A stretch of 64,000 nt of DNA from Petunia secreta (lineage: Eukaryota; Streptophyta; Magnoliopsida; Solanales; Solanaceae). The notes under the pieces were generated by a model, which ran no database searches, was not told where the DNA came from, and worked only from the letters and a program-made list of their open reading frames with translations. Of this stretch, positions 22,801 through 38,350 are shown in pieces; position 1 is the first letter of the stretch, and each line of letters begins with the position of its first letter. Both the position numbers and the translations under genes were made by a program. The DNA is taken from assembly GCA_029990175.1 (NCBI GenBank), contig JARKIP010000038.1, positions 28,279,501-28,343,500 on the forward strand, in the 5' to 3' direction.

Positions 22801-24202
22801 TGCTATTATTCATTTTAAATGCACATAGTATTCCACTATGCCCAAAAAAATTCAGAATAACTAAGTAAAATATTTTTGAAAGAATGACTTGAATAAGAGT
22901 TTGAAAAAAATATGACGACTTTTGAAACTTGTGGTCTAAATAAGCCACATATATTTTAGTGGCTATAAATCATTTCATTAACTGTAAATGAATTAGTTTA
23001 AAGTTAAATTATTTCTAAATTTAAAATATTGAATTTCGGGTAAATCGATTCGTTTAAAATTAAATTATTTTTAAATTTAGAATCACGTCATTTTTTTTAA
23101 CGTACTAGTACGGAAATCATGTCTATCCTTCCTCTCAGATTCGGAGATTTTCACACACATATATTTTAAATTATGGTATATAAACTCTTATTCATGAATA
23201 AAATATTTACAACTATCCAAAAAGATTTTTTTGTTAAAAATAATCAAGTTTTCTATAGTAGAATATTTTTAAATATTTCAAACTCTAAATTTAACTCATA
23301 TATGTCAATAAGATTCTTGATAATTATAACCAATGTAGTATAATGAAATAGATGGCTTATATTTTGTTCACTTAAAAGAACTTTTACCAATATAAATACA
23401 TATAATTAATAGTAAAATTTGGAGCCTTTTGGCTCATAAGTATCTAAAGCAGAAACTTTATTTGACTTGTCCTTGAGCCACCCATGCTTTCGAGATGTCC
23501 TAGTTCTAACGTGAGTAAAAGTCGTAAGCGCATGAACTTGAAAACGTGGTACTTAGTTCTATAACGTTTATTGATATAAAGGCCGTAGAGACCTACCTCC
23601 GGTTAGGATCCGGCTACCAATTTGGGTCATTAAGGATATATTTGTAATTTCATTGAAATGAAATGGATTTTATTGGCTGATGTACACGTTGTTGTGCTTA
23701 AATGAATATGTACACGTGGGGTTGGCAGCTGTCACACACTGGCATAAGCCAACAGACCTTAATTATACATTACAATGAGCTTAATTGGATACTTATAGGT
23801 GGGTCCCACCTCGTTGAAACACCTTAGCTCATTCGGCCTTCATTTGTTTTTTTTTTTTTTTTGGCTTTTCTTTTTAATAATTGTAGATACACTATTTTCA
23901 ATTACAACAATGTAGTAATAAATAATACTTTATTGGACATAATTCTAAATCCAGTTCAAAAATTGCTAGATGTTGCGGCTGAATTCTTAGCATATATATA
24001 GATGTGATTAATTAAGGTCTTTAATCTTAATCGATCATTTTGGGATTATTCATATTGTCTCTGCAAGTTATATTGATTTTATATTTTTGAATAACTCAAT
24101 AATTTAATAAAATAATCCTTCATATTCAGTAAAACATTGGCTTTTTCTATAAAATTTAGAAATAGTATAGTCTTAAAATCACATATGCACAAGCTAAACA
24201 TC
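22801..24202. other. intergenic AT-rich sequence
   Basis: No gene or RNA gene is seen. Contains MITE-like AT-rich debris (about 22900-23100) and a T-run at 23848-23862. The block ACCTCCGGTTAGGATCCGG near 23596 resembles the start of repeat copy C but is not extended. Confidence 0.4.
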
Positions 24203-24313
24203 AATTAGTATTCAAAAACGTGGCTACGGGTCAAATTTCAACCGGGTCTTGGAGGATGCTCTCGTACGGCGTTTATATACTATTAGTACTAATATATAAA
24301 CGTCGTAGAGAGC

Positions 24314-27259
<2,946 letters not shown>

Positions 27260-27319
<60 letters not shown>
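27260..27319. repeat. (TG)n microsatellite
   Basis: About 29 uninterrupted TG dinucleotides at the right end of repeat copy B. Confidence 0.95.
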
Positions 27320-27321
<2 letters not shown>

Positions 27322-28134
27322 CATTAACTCAATAACTTCTTGTACTTCCTCATAAGATTCCACTTCTTCATCCAAGTTTGATTCTAGTACCATTTTAATT
27401 GAGTATTCGATCGTATCTGTTACTATATCAATTGAGTCTTCGACGTTGATATCCATGAAATATTTTATCTTGATGGAAGAGATAATAAAGTCACTTAAAC
27501 TGCAGATTAAATAGATCTTGAAATGCACACACCTACACTAGCTAAGAATAAATTCTACCATAGTACTTAACTTCTAGCTACGTATTATACATAAGATCAT
27601 ATTATTTTACATAGCATTCTTCTAAACATTCACACTTTTTAGATTCTTCTATTGAACTTTAACAATTAAACTTACACAATTTTTGCTCTTTAGGAACCAA
27701 TTTAGCTACAAAATAATTTGCAAATATGCAAAATTCAAACCAATTTAACTACAAACCTAGCATGTGACTATATATAGTACTAGACAAATAGTACTATTTT
27801 TTAATTAGCTTGAACAACCAAGCTACAATTCAATTTTCAGCGCTACTATAGTTTTGATCAACTCTCCAACTTACACTAAAAATACCATCTTTATTCTTTA
27901 AACTTCTATACTTATCAAAATCATATGTTTGAGTACTGGTGTTAATATTTCTTGAAAAGCTAACAATCTTTAATGAATTTAAACTTACAAACTAATTACC
28001 TCTACACATTTACAATTTTATTAATGTAAAACAAAACAAACAAATAACTGAAAATTTTAAAAAAAAATTAAAAACATACATCGGAGATCTCCAGTGACAG
28101 TGGCGGCAATAGTGGATGGTAGATAAGTCAGAAT
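27320..28134. other. intergenic sequence
   Basis: No gene, RNA or clear repeat structure is seen. A minus-strand open frame at 27250-27528 runs into the (TG)n tract and its C-terminus is encoded by the repeat, so I do not treat it as a gene. Confidence 0.4.
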
Positions 28135-29170
28135 CACTACAACTTTTTTTTTTTAAAAAAAAAAAATAGCTATAAACATTGTAAAATCGGGCAGGAGGGT
28201 ACGAGGTAGGGGATGAACGCAGGGGGTTGGGAACATTACTAGACGATGGTGAGGTGGCGCAGTAGACAGTGTAATGGTAGCTGGGAGGGAGGATGGGGTT
28301 GTAGCAGCAGGGTGGGTGGGAGAAAGAAGTAAGAAGAAAGAAAATGGAAGGGAAAGAAAAAAATGGGTGGATAATATAGATCTAAGTTTTTATTACCAAG
28401 AGAGTCCCTTGGAAGTAATTTTGATTTTTATTCTTTTTCTTTTTACAATTACCGAGGGGAGTCCCTGGAAGCTTTGTTTAGAATTTATCATTTTATTTTT
28501 TTCCTAAAATGTACCTAAGGGAGTCCCCTGGAAGCTTTATTTATAATTTATCTTTTTTTTCTTAAAATGCACCAAGGGGACTCCCTCGGAAGCTTTATTT
28601 AGAGTTATCATTTTATTTTTTTCTAAAATATATCGAGGAAAGTCCCTCGGAAGACATATTTAGAATTTATCATTTTATTTTTACTGAAATATACCGAGTG
28701 AAGTCCTTCGAAAGATATATTGAGAATTTATCATTTTTTCCTAAAATGTACCGAGGGAAGTCCTTCTGAAGACATATTTAAACTTTGTCATTTTTTCTCC
28801 TAAAATGTACCGAGGGGAGTCCCTCGGAATCCATATTTAGAATTTATAATTTAATTTTACAAAAATGTACTTAGTTGGAAAAATTATTCTTTTTCTTCTT
28901 ATTGTGGAAACGGACCCTCAGTACATATTTTTAATTTTTATCTTTTCTTTTTCTTAAAACGTATCGAAGGGAGTCCCTCGGAAGCCATATTTAGAATTTA
29001 TCAATTTTATTTTGCTAAAATATATCGAGGGGAGTTCCTCGGTACACATATTTAGTTTTTATCTCTTTTTTTTATCCTAAAATGTATGAGGGGAGTTCCT
29101 CGAAAATACTGCTCCGACGGATGTCTCTCAGAGAGCCGTTGTGGGCATTATGTTCATTTTTAGTAGTATG
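28135..29170. mobile_element. CACTA-like non-autonomous element with minisatellite core
   Basis: The left end reads CACTACAAC (28135). The right end reads CATTTTTAGTAGTA (to about 29169), one base from the complement of a CACTACTAAAAATG terminus. No clear 3-bp target duplication. The interior is mostly a tandem array (28385-29110). A TCCGACGGATGTCTCTCAG-type block near the right end resembles those in the CACTA-like parts of copies A and B. Confidence 0.4.
28385..29110. repeat. minisatellite, period about 75 bp
   Basis: About nine or ten degenerate units of the form TACCGAGGGGAGTCCCTCGG, then A-GCCATATTTAGAATTTATC, then ATTTTATTTTTTCCTAAAATG. The core CCGAGGG-AGT-CCCTCGG is itself palindromic, so each unit can form a short stem. 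Confidence 0.75.
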
Positions 29171-29601
29171 CTATTTTGTCAAGTAACAAATTGTAATTTT
29201 ATAATTTAACTCGCATATCGTGAATATTAAAAACGAGGAGCCAAATCCTTATTTTTTAATAGCAGGAATTAAAACTGTAGATAGTGAAAGATCATAGAAA
29301 TACTTTTTAAACAACTATAAAGACAACATAAATCATTCATAATTAACATTAAGTTTTAATTAAAGAATAAGAGCACTAATAAAATAATAAAAAAAATCAA
29401 ATTTACAATGTAGATTTGAATATAAAGGTTCGTAAACCAAAGCTTTTTATGATCCAAAAAAATCTTTCTCTTCCCTTATCCGTAATTTCGGTTCTCGATT
29501 GAAGGCCGGACGAGGGATAATTGTCACCAAAGAGGAGGGCATGAAAATTTGACATTGATGGCACAGCTAATCAAAATGATTATGTCACTTGTTCGTAAAG
29601 G

Positions 29602-30470
29602 AAAAAATTACACAAAAGTATAATTACAAAACATAGAAAAAATGGAGACTTAATTATAAAGCATAGCAAAAACAAATCCGAATATAGAAAAAATCCTAGC
29701 CTCCTCATTTTCCCTCATTTTCACTCCCCCTATATCTTTCTCTTGCTACCGCTCCTTTTCCAGTGTCCTCTGGCACTTGGAACTCCTCCTTCCCCTACCG
29801 GCATAATAAATCCGGCGTCATATTTGTTCCTAAATATGTCTTTTTCGGTAAAAGTCAAACCAAGTGGCGAGAAAAGAAAAGGAAACCGAGTTGTATTACT
29901 ATTTGTTGTAGAATATAAGGTATGATCGATTTAAATATATATTTTTAATTTAATATTTGGTACTTTTTTCATTCATATTCCGTGCTTTTTGTTTAAATAT
30001 GGTATTTTTCAATTAAAAGTGTTTTTAGGCCAAATCTAGTTTTTTCTGTCCAGATTTGATTTTTTTAATCTTTTTATTTTATTATATCACATTGTATCTA
30101 CATTATTTTTAGTATTACTTCTTGTATCTACACTGTTTCTGCATTTTGCATTGTTGATGCTTTCTGCACAATTTCTGCATAATTTTTGTGCTTTTTCTGC
30201 GATTTTCTGCACTGCACTGGTTTTTGTGTTTCTATAGATCGGCGGTGACGGTGGTGGCAGACCAGCGGCGGAAGAGGGGGCGGCAGGCAATTGGTGGGGC
30301 AACAGTGGGAGGGATGGGAGATGGAGGCTAGCGTTTTTCTTTTTAGTTGTTTCTAGTAACTTGTATATAAAAATATTGTTATGTTTTGTAATATCAATAA
30401 TATTGCTATTTTTTTTTTTTTTTGTAATAGGGCGTATATGATTGTATATAAGTGTAATACACCCTACTTA
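29602..30470. mobile_element. remnant of a Mutator-like element
   Basis: Starts GGAAAAAATTACACAAAAGTA, similar to the left terminus of the element at 38351-41329, and shares its internal flavour: ACATAG..AATTATAAAGCATAGCAAAAA, a C/T-rich stretch, then strings of TTTCTGCA/TATCTGCA. The right end (GTATATAAGTGTAA, about 30470) is degenerate, and no 9-bp target duplication is visible. No intact gene. Confidence 0.35.
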
Positions 30471-31444
30471 AAATAAGCCGATTCGAACATCCTAAAAATA
30501 GACTCATTTTGTGAAATTTGTGTAAAAATTTCAATAGACAGCCTATTTGTGCCTACCATTTAGATTTTAGTCATTTTTAAAATTATTTATTATTGTAGTC
30601 ACTCACTTTGAAACAATGGTGCTGAAGTTATAATATTAAATCATAGTATGAAGTTTGTTCAATTAAGATTATTTTGGTGCGAACAGAAGCCAAATTCAAG
30701 TGAAAAGTGTGAAGTTAGGCTCAACTGTTGAGCAAAAAAAACTCCATCTATTTCATATTGTACATCATAGTTTGACTTAGATCGGAATTTAAGGAAGAAA
30801 GAAAAATCTTTGAAGTTTGTAGTATAAAATAAGGCATAAGAATATATGACTATAAATCATCTTATTAAGGGGAAAGTGGTAAGTTCGAGGTAAAATTATT
30901 TTTAAATTTAGAATTGTGCGATTCGTTTTTGGATGGACTAATAAGAAAATTGTGCAATCGTCGTTTGAGAGGCAAGAGTAAATTTAAAAGGGCAAATGAT
31001 CATCTTTTTAACTTCAGAGCAAAAATGTTGAAATTAGCTTTATGTGAACTTAACTTCAGCCCTAATACTTTGAAGATAAGCAATTTTGATCTGAGTAGCC
31101 AACTCATGCAAAGATACACCTTTTAGACACTCTAACCTTACAAAATTGTGCCATTTTAATACAAAACGATGATATGGCACATTGTGTGAGTCACAATTCT
31201 CTTGGCGCGTGGATGAACAAAAAGTCATACTTTTTTCTTTTTTCATTTAAAAACATTAACACATATCACTATTCATAAATAATGTCGTCAATATGCATGT
31301 AATATACGTGTTTTATGTAGATAATATATATGAAATACACAAAAAATGCTATTATATTTTATTTAAGAAATCTAGCCATTATTCTGACAATATAAATTTA
31401 CTTAAATCATATTAGGACCTCCATTAATTGATTACAAACATTGC
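30471..31444. other. intergenic sequence, left half of a local duplication
   Basis: Contains a Stowaway-like MITE (about 30740-30950: ACTCCATCTATTTC to GGATGGACTAATAAG). From about 31070 it holds sequence that recurs at 41418-41870: AATTTTGATCTGAGT near the start, and CCTCCATTAATTGATTACAAAC at the end. The large LTR element at 31445 is inserted at the end of this unit. Confidence 0.5.
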
Positions 31445-32627
31445 TTTAAACAACAAATTCATTCTTGAAAATATAATTAAGAAAAAAAAAATTGTTACAA
31501 AGAATATTTAATTTCAAGAAAGATGTTATTATAATCTCTATGTTATCAGTTGATTCTTCACAACAAGAATGATAACTATATTTGAACTTTGGATTTGACT
31601 TTGATTCCAGAGTCTGAAAGGCTTGTCCTTGAATCTACGTCTTGCTTTGGATTTGAACTATTCGTCACGAACACTTGCATGGTTGTCACGAACAACGAAT
31701 TTGAATTCTTCAACATTGAATTTTGAACTTGTTTGTTCTTGAACTTGAAAGTTGGATGAACTTGCTTGAATGACAACAACTGTAGAGAATTTGTAGACTT
31801 TGATCCACGAGCCCTCTTTTGCTACTTGTTGCAAAACTTCTTCCTCTTTTTGAACTAATGAAGGCCTCTATTTATAGTAATAGGGAGGTAGTTGTAGTGT
31901 GATTTGATTGGCACACTTGGTGCAATCCTATTGGCAGTTTGATTTAACTTGACATGTCATACGCATGACATGATTTTATTGGCTCATTTGTATGTCTTGG
32001 ATTGCCACATAACTTGACATGTGGCATGGACTTGGGCTTTGAGATGAGTTAATTGTCATTTGGGCCTTGGGTTAATAAAAGAGTTTTTTACACTATATAC
32101 CCATAAATTCAAAGTATTTACAAGCCCTACCCATTAAAAATTATACTACCCATGAAATTAAAAGTATTTACCCAACCTACCCATTTATTACTGTATACCT
32201 TTGTTATGCCTTATGGGTGTATACCTTCAAGGTATACTGCATAAATAATAGTATCCAAGTTAAGATATGGATGTATACCTTAAAGGTATACTGCATAAAT
32301 GATATTATACAAGTATAGATGAGTAGGATATGTAAATAGTTTATGGGTAGGGCTTGTAACGATGAAACTTATGGGTAGAGGTGTAAATATTTTAATTTTA
32401 ATGGATATTTTTGTAAACCTCCCTTAATAAAATGAGCTCATTATTCGTAGTCTAATTAAATGGACTAGCTCAATGGATTTTGGACTACTTATTAAATTCA
32501 TATATGTTGGATTAAATAATCACTCCATTTTTGTAAGGCCACAATATGTATAACGACTATTATTTCAAATTGAATATAGGCCAAACTATTTCATGGATAT
32601 AAATCTATTAAAATTTAATTGTTTACA
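31445..32627 (-). repeat. 3' LTR with nested MITE
   Basis: Matches the 5' LTR (37552 onward) along its whole length apart from the 343-bp MITE at 32081-32423 and its 9-bp target duplication. Shared blocks include GGATTTGAACTATTCGTCAC and CTATTTATAGTA, the latter carrying a TATA-like motif when read on the minus strand. Confidence 0.75.
32081..32423. mobile_element. Mutator-type MITE nested in the LTR
   Basis: Flanked by a perfect 9-bp direct repeat TTAATAAAA (32072-32080 and 32424-32432). The uninterrupted sister LTR has this sequence once (near 38197). Ends are imperfect TIRs (GAGTTTTTTACAC and GTAAACCTCCC). It carries two internal copies of a TATACCTT-AAGGTATACTGCATAA block. Same family as 11218-11504. 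Confidence 0.8.
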
Positions 32628-35600
32628 AATATCCCCTAATTTAAGACTTATAGAGTTTAAAATAAATTTTTAAAATCAGTCTTGAAGTACCAAATTATGA
32701 TTGGACAATTGACAAGCTTGCTGTGAAATCCAAAGACTAATGACGTACCTCTTTGGCTTGCATGGTGAAATCCACCTGTTGTACCGTCCTTCAATTTATA
32801 ATTTAACATTAAATTGATAATATTGAATTCTTGAATTTGAGCCAATTAACATGTTTATGCTCTATTATTTGTATAAGGCAAGCACCTATCCCAAAGTAAA
32901 GTCATGACCTAGCTTTCTCTCCAAAATTTTGTAAGGATTTTGAGTTATTTCCTAGTCTCTTGTGGTAATTATGATGGGAACGTGGAGACATGAATTTCAT
33001 AGAAGACTCAACATTTATAATTGACTTCTTCTTTAATCTGAATCAAGCTATTGTTTGTTTAGCTTAATCCTTATGGGGCCTTGTCCACTTTTTTACTTTC
33101 TATTGAGAACGAATAAACATAATTGCATGATCTCTTATTTTGTAGGGCACATTCCCATATTTTCTTGACATGATGCTTTACCACCAGTTGAGCATATCAT
33201 GGCCAGGACACTTCCTCCTCACATGCTATTAATAGAATCATCATGTACTTTGATCCAGTCATTCACAAAATGTTACATTGAAGAAGTAGAAAAAATCACC
33301 AAGCTAAAGAACCAAGTTTTTCATACATATTCTGGTGTAACTTTTGAAGGAAACCAATAAGTACTTTTATCCTCGTGGATTGGCTAAAGAAGCACATAGA
33401 ACGGCTTCATGATCCTTCAGATTTGACGGAGCAGTACATGGTATTTCCAAACTTTTGAGCTTTGGCGTGGAACAACCTCATCATAAAGTTTGATGAAGAG
33501 GATTTTGCAGGTGCATCCCGTCCTTGAAACTTCGGAGTAGGGATACCTCATCTTGTAATCTTCAATAATAGGGTGGGGGTTGAAGCCGATAAGCACGGAG
33601 TGAGGAAAGTGTAAAACATAATATCAGATAATATCATCTACTTTCAGAGAAAGCATGTGTGTACTCAAATGTTCATACTGCTTGAACCGAAGAAAAGCTT
33701 TTAATCTCTGATGATTTTTATTGGAGATTTCCATTTTTTCCTAGTTGCTTTTACATGAGTATTGACCATCTTTTTGTTTCTTGGTCTTTCAGCTTGCTAT
33801 CTGTAATCTCCATCTTTGCGCGCCAAAAGTTCACATCTAAGTTTCTTCTGGATATGTTGCAAAAAATATTTTTGAAGTTGATACAGACGACTGTCCTAGT
33901 ACTTTTCCAGATTTGCGCGCTCATCCATCGTATCTCGAAATAGGAGAAGCCAAATTACAAGACGTTTATGTCGTTGGAAAGAAGACTCCTCAAAATATAA
34001 CATATTTAAGAAGTCAGTTCTTAATTCCATATGAATTTGCACAGTTTCTCTGTTGAAGTCTATTCTCATTTTGACAATCAAATTGCCTCAGCTTTAAGCA
34101 TCTTGGCCAAAAAAATTGCATCTTGTTGTGAGAGCATCCAAATTACAAGCCACTTCCTCCATTGTAAAGACTTTTGAAGCTATAGTATATTCAAAAATAA
34201 AATCAAAATCCCATATGTAACTGTTGGAATTAATTTTTTGAAGTCGGCAAGACGTTTGTCGTGCTGACTTTATAGATTTGTGCAAGCTCACGGAAAAATT
34301 CATATATGAAGATACGAGCATCCAAATCAAAAGCTGTTTGTTTCTACAGAATTATCTCAGAAGGCCATAACATATCAAAACTTTAGAATTGAATACCTAA
34401 CTTTTTGAAGTGGATGAAATTGTCCGTCGTACTGACTTGACAGATACGAGCGATCTTGTCAAAATGTTCATATCTTGAGATACGAATTTCCAGATCACTA
34501 GCCCCTTGATCCTATAGAAACCTGACTTAGAGCACTACATGCATGACAAAGGTCAACTCTTAACTTGACATGGATTTACATAGAAAAATCTTGGAATTGG
34601 CATTGTGATCTGCACAATATGACTATGGGTAGCTTGTTCATGAGATATTTTTTCCTTTTTGCAGGCTCGCACAAGAATATAAAATATCAGACCGAGATAG
34701 TGCATGCAAGTCTGACCTATATCTTGAAGTATGATTAACAAGCAAAGTCCCTATACAAAAGGAGAGCCATGAAAGTTCATCCATTGTTGATTGACAAGGA
34801 ACTACTTGGAGTGTCTGCATGTCAGACAATTTGGAGAAACGTGTTGCGTCTACCTTGGCAATCACGAACTTTGGCAAGAAACTACTTGGTGCATTTAAGA
34901 CTTAACGATGAAGTGCTTAGATTTTACTTTACAACATGATGAAGAAGTTCATGGTGGCATCCACCATTGCAGCTTTCATGAGATTGATCATCACCGTCAT
35001 ATGGTTTGGCAAAAGAAGAACATGTAGCATCTTTCTCATGACTTGATGAAAGAATACATTTGGAGTACTACTTTTGTTGCCTCGATGATTAATCATGTGG
35101 AGCAAATTTTTTTTGGAAACTTAGCATAGAAGAGCTTGGAGCATGACTTTCTCAAAGTTTTATTGAAGAGAATTTAGACCACCTCTCTCTTTTAGTTGTG
35201 AGGCATTGTTTGAGTTGATGGACGATGCCCCCAGGTGCCTTACAAAGAAATTTGATGCGTCATAACCTTCAGTTCAAATTATCTTCAAAACTTTGGCTCA
35301 TTGTATAAGATGATGTCTTGCTGCTTTCGTTCTTTTCTTTGAATCGTTGATGTATAAAATTCCTTCAAAATTGAAACAATGAAACATCTTTCGCATTTGA
35401 TGAAAATTGTCTTCTTTTCTTAATTTATGCATGCATTTGAGGCCTTTGAGATGCTGTATTTTTGTTGTTGTTGTTGTTATGTGATTGTACTTAAAATGAA
35501 AGTCTAATGGAGAGGATCAAGTCATTACGTACTTCAGAAGAAATGTGATTTTTTGTATATGCAGTTAATACTCATGCAGACAATGAGTAATATACAGTTT

Positions 35601-36164
35601 AAGCTCATGTATTAAGAAGTATGATAACTTGCAGTTTAGGCTCATGTATTAAGGAGCATATTGATATGCAGTTTAAGCTTGCGCATTAAGGAGATTACGT
35701 ACTTGAAGATTTAGCTCGAGTTTGAAGAGCTTTGTGACTTCCAAAGTTAACTTAATTTTGAGGAGCTTTACACCTTTGAAGATTTAGCTTGAATTTAAGG
35801 AGTTTCATGACTTCCAAATTTAGATTGAGTTTGAGGAGCTTTACAACTCTGACATTTAGCTCGAATTTGATGAACTTCATGAGTTTCAGATTTAGCTCGA
35901 GTTTGATAAGCTTTTTAATTTGAAGATTTGGCTTGAATTTGAGGAACTATATGACTTTCAAACTTAGCTCGAATTTGATGAGCTTTGTTACTTTGATATT
36001 TTTCTCAAATTTGAGAGGTTTTGTGACATGCAGTTTAGGCTCGTGCATCAAGGAGCTTCGTAAATTTCAGTTTAGGTTCGTGTGTCGAGGAGCATGGTAA
36101 CTTAAAATTTAGGCTCATGCGTCGAGGAGCATTACAACTTGCACTAGTTATTTGATGAAGACTT
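32628..36164 (-). other. non-coding interior of the Ty3/gypsy-type element
   Basis: About 3.5 kb where pol would be expected. I see no reverse transcriptase, RNase H, integrase or protease motif in either strand. Degenerate repeated phrases such as TTGCACAGTTTCT and GAAGTCG-CAAGACG-TTGTCGT recur at 33890-34500. The region ends in the minisatellite at 35560-36150. Confidence 0.5.
35560..36150. repeat. degenerate minisatellite, period about 45-50 bp
   Basis: A dozen or more units of the form CAGTTTAGGCTCATG, TATTAAGGAGC, ATGATAACTTG. Toward the middle they drift to GATTTAGCTCGAGTTTGA-GAGCTTTATGACTT. The array sits between the non-coding interior and the gag remnant. Confidence 0.7.
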
Positions 36165-37476
36165 GCTTCGTGCTTGCCTTTATTCTTCCAACACAATATT
36201 TCCTTGACGAGCCAAATCCATGACTTTATCTTTGAAGATATAGCACTTCTCGATGGGGTGGCCAATCAACCAATGATACTTGCAATAGTTTGGATCATCA
36301 GTTCTCCGAACTTCATCAGGCCACTTCATTTTGGGCAGTTAAATGAGCTTCATTTTTAGGAGTTCGTCAAACATATTTGGGACATTGAAATCCAATAATG
36401 GATACTTTTTGTATTGCTTTTCTTTCAAAGTCAAAATTTTCTTGATTTGTCTGGCATAAAAGTTGTCTTCACCCGCTTCATCTCAGTCGCCTTCATGGTG
36501 ACATTCAGAGAAGAGACATTGATATTCATGAACTCTTTTGTTTCAACCTTTGATTCAGACTTGCCCCCTTTCTCAGCTTCTCGTATATATTCTCCTTTGC
36601 GAGGCTCGTAGACAGGCGGTCGTTGATTCCCACTTGCAGTCATGCTCAATTCCGTATCATGTGCACGTGTGCCCAACTCTTCAAATATTTTGGGCTTTAT
36701 TCCTTGCAAGATGTAGCGAAGACCCCAATGCATGCCTTAAATGTACATTTTAGTGCCAGAAGTTTCACCAAAGCGGTCTTTGTAGTTAAGGCTCAAGCTC
36801 CTCCAATTAACATAATCAATGTCCGGTTCATCTTTCAATTGGTGGGAATTTTAAAGTTCAACCATGTTGGTGATACACCTTGTGCTATAGAAAAAGTTGA
36901 GAAATTCTTGCTCTAGTTGCTCCCAACTATCAATGGAACTAGGCTCGAGATCTGTATATCAATCAAAAGTATTTCCTTTAAGAGATCGAATAAACTGTTT
37001 GACAAGGTGATCAGCATAAGTTCCAACGTTAGTGCATGTCTTATTAAAATGTGCTACATGTTGTGTTGGATTTCCTTTGCCATCGAAGTGTTGAAGCTTA
37101 AAAAGTTGATAACCAGCATGCATCTTCAAGTTTTCAATTCTTTGTATGTATGGCTTTGCATATGTGAGGGAAGATTTAGCTTGTGGCTCCACTTTATCTT
37201 TTATTTCCCCCATTATAAAGTCCTTCAATTGATCAACATGAATCAGGCCTTCTGAAGAGACTTGGAACTCTTTGGCCCCGATCATTTCCCTTGTAAAGAA
37301 TTCTCCTTTTTCTTTCGCTTCAAGAAGCTTTGCATGTGCTTGGCTTGATTCTTCATTGTTATGATGTCCATCATATTTGTTAACTTGGCAATTTGAGCAT
37401 CTCGATCTTTCACACATTTTGTCAGACCATCAACTACTTTAGTCAGGATTGCAAGTTGTTCTTCTATGGTTTCCAT
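36165..37476 (-). pseudogene. gag remnant of the Ty3/gypsy-type element
   Basis: Starts at an ATG (complement of 37474-37476) with a coiled-coil-like METIEEQLAIL segment, then shifts frame. The capsid-like block includes FDGKGNPTQHVAHF and VKQFIRSLKGN (about 36960-37130), typical of plant Ty3/gypsy Gag. It shifts again to an ELGTRAHDTELSM block (36431-36733). A zinc knuckle of the CxxH-x4-H-x4-C type (CKYHWLIGHPIEKC) lies at 36243-36284, followed by a stop near 36174. At least three frame breaks make it non-functional. Confidence 0.75.
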
Positions 37477-38350
37477 TTAGTGTTCTTGAAATTTTAGAGT
37501 TGAAAGAAAGAGATGAGAGGTAGAGATTGTCCCATCGGGCATGCCAAAATTTATAAACAATAAATTTTTGTTTCTGAAAATATAATGAAGAAAAAAAATA
37601 TTGCCACAAAGAATATTTAATTTCAACAAAGATGATATTACATTCTCTATGTTCTCCTCTGATTCTTCACAACAAGAATGCTAAATATATTTGAACTTTA
37701 GATTTGAATTTGATTCAAGGGCTTGAAAGGATTGTTCTTCAATCTGCGTCTTGATTTGGATTTGAACTATTCGTCACGAGCACTCGTACAGTTATCACAA
37801 ATGACGAATTTGAATTCTTCAACTTTGAATTTTAAACTTGTTTGTTCTTGAACTTAAGACTTACGTTGGATGAACTTGCTTGAATGGCAACAACTTATAG
37901 AGATTTTGTAGACTTTGATCCACGAGCTCTCTTTTGCTACTTGTTACAAAACTTGTTCCTATCTTTGAACTAATGAAGGCCTCTATTTATAGTAGTACAA
38001 AGGTAGTTGTAGCGTAATTTGATTGGCAAACTTGGGGCGATCCTATTGGTCGTTTGATTTGACTTGACATGTCATATTTTCATGACGCATGACATGATTA
38101 TATTGGCTCATTTGTATAACTTAGATTGCTACATGAGTTGACACGTGGGATAGGCTCAAGCTTTGAGATGAGCGAGTTGCCATTTAGGTCTTAGGTTAAT
38201 AAAATGGGCTCATCATTCGTAGCCTGATTAAATGGACTAGTCCAATACATTTTGGACAACTTATTAAATCCATATATGTTGACAAAAATAATCATTCCAT
38301 TTTTTTAAGCCCATAATTATTATTTGTAGTACTATTCCAAATTTAATATA

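Noticed and set aside
28385..29110. Considered as a CRISPR-like array because of regularly spaced palindromic units
   Set aside because: The units are contiguous degenerate tandem repeats without unique spacers in plant nuclear DNA.
32628..36164. Searched for pol domains in the minus-strand LTR element
   Set aside because: No YxDD, integrase HHCC/DDE or protease DTG/DSG-type motif could be seen in any frame.
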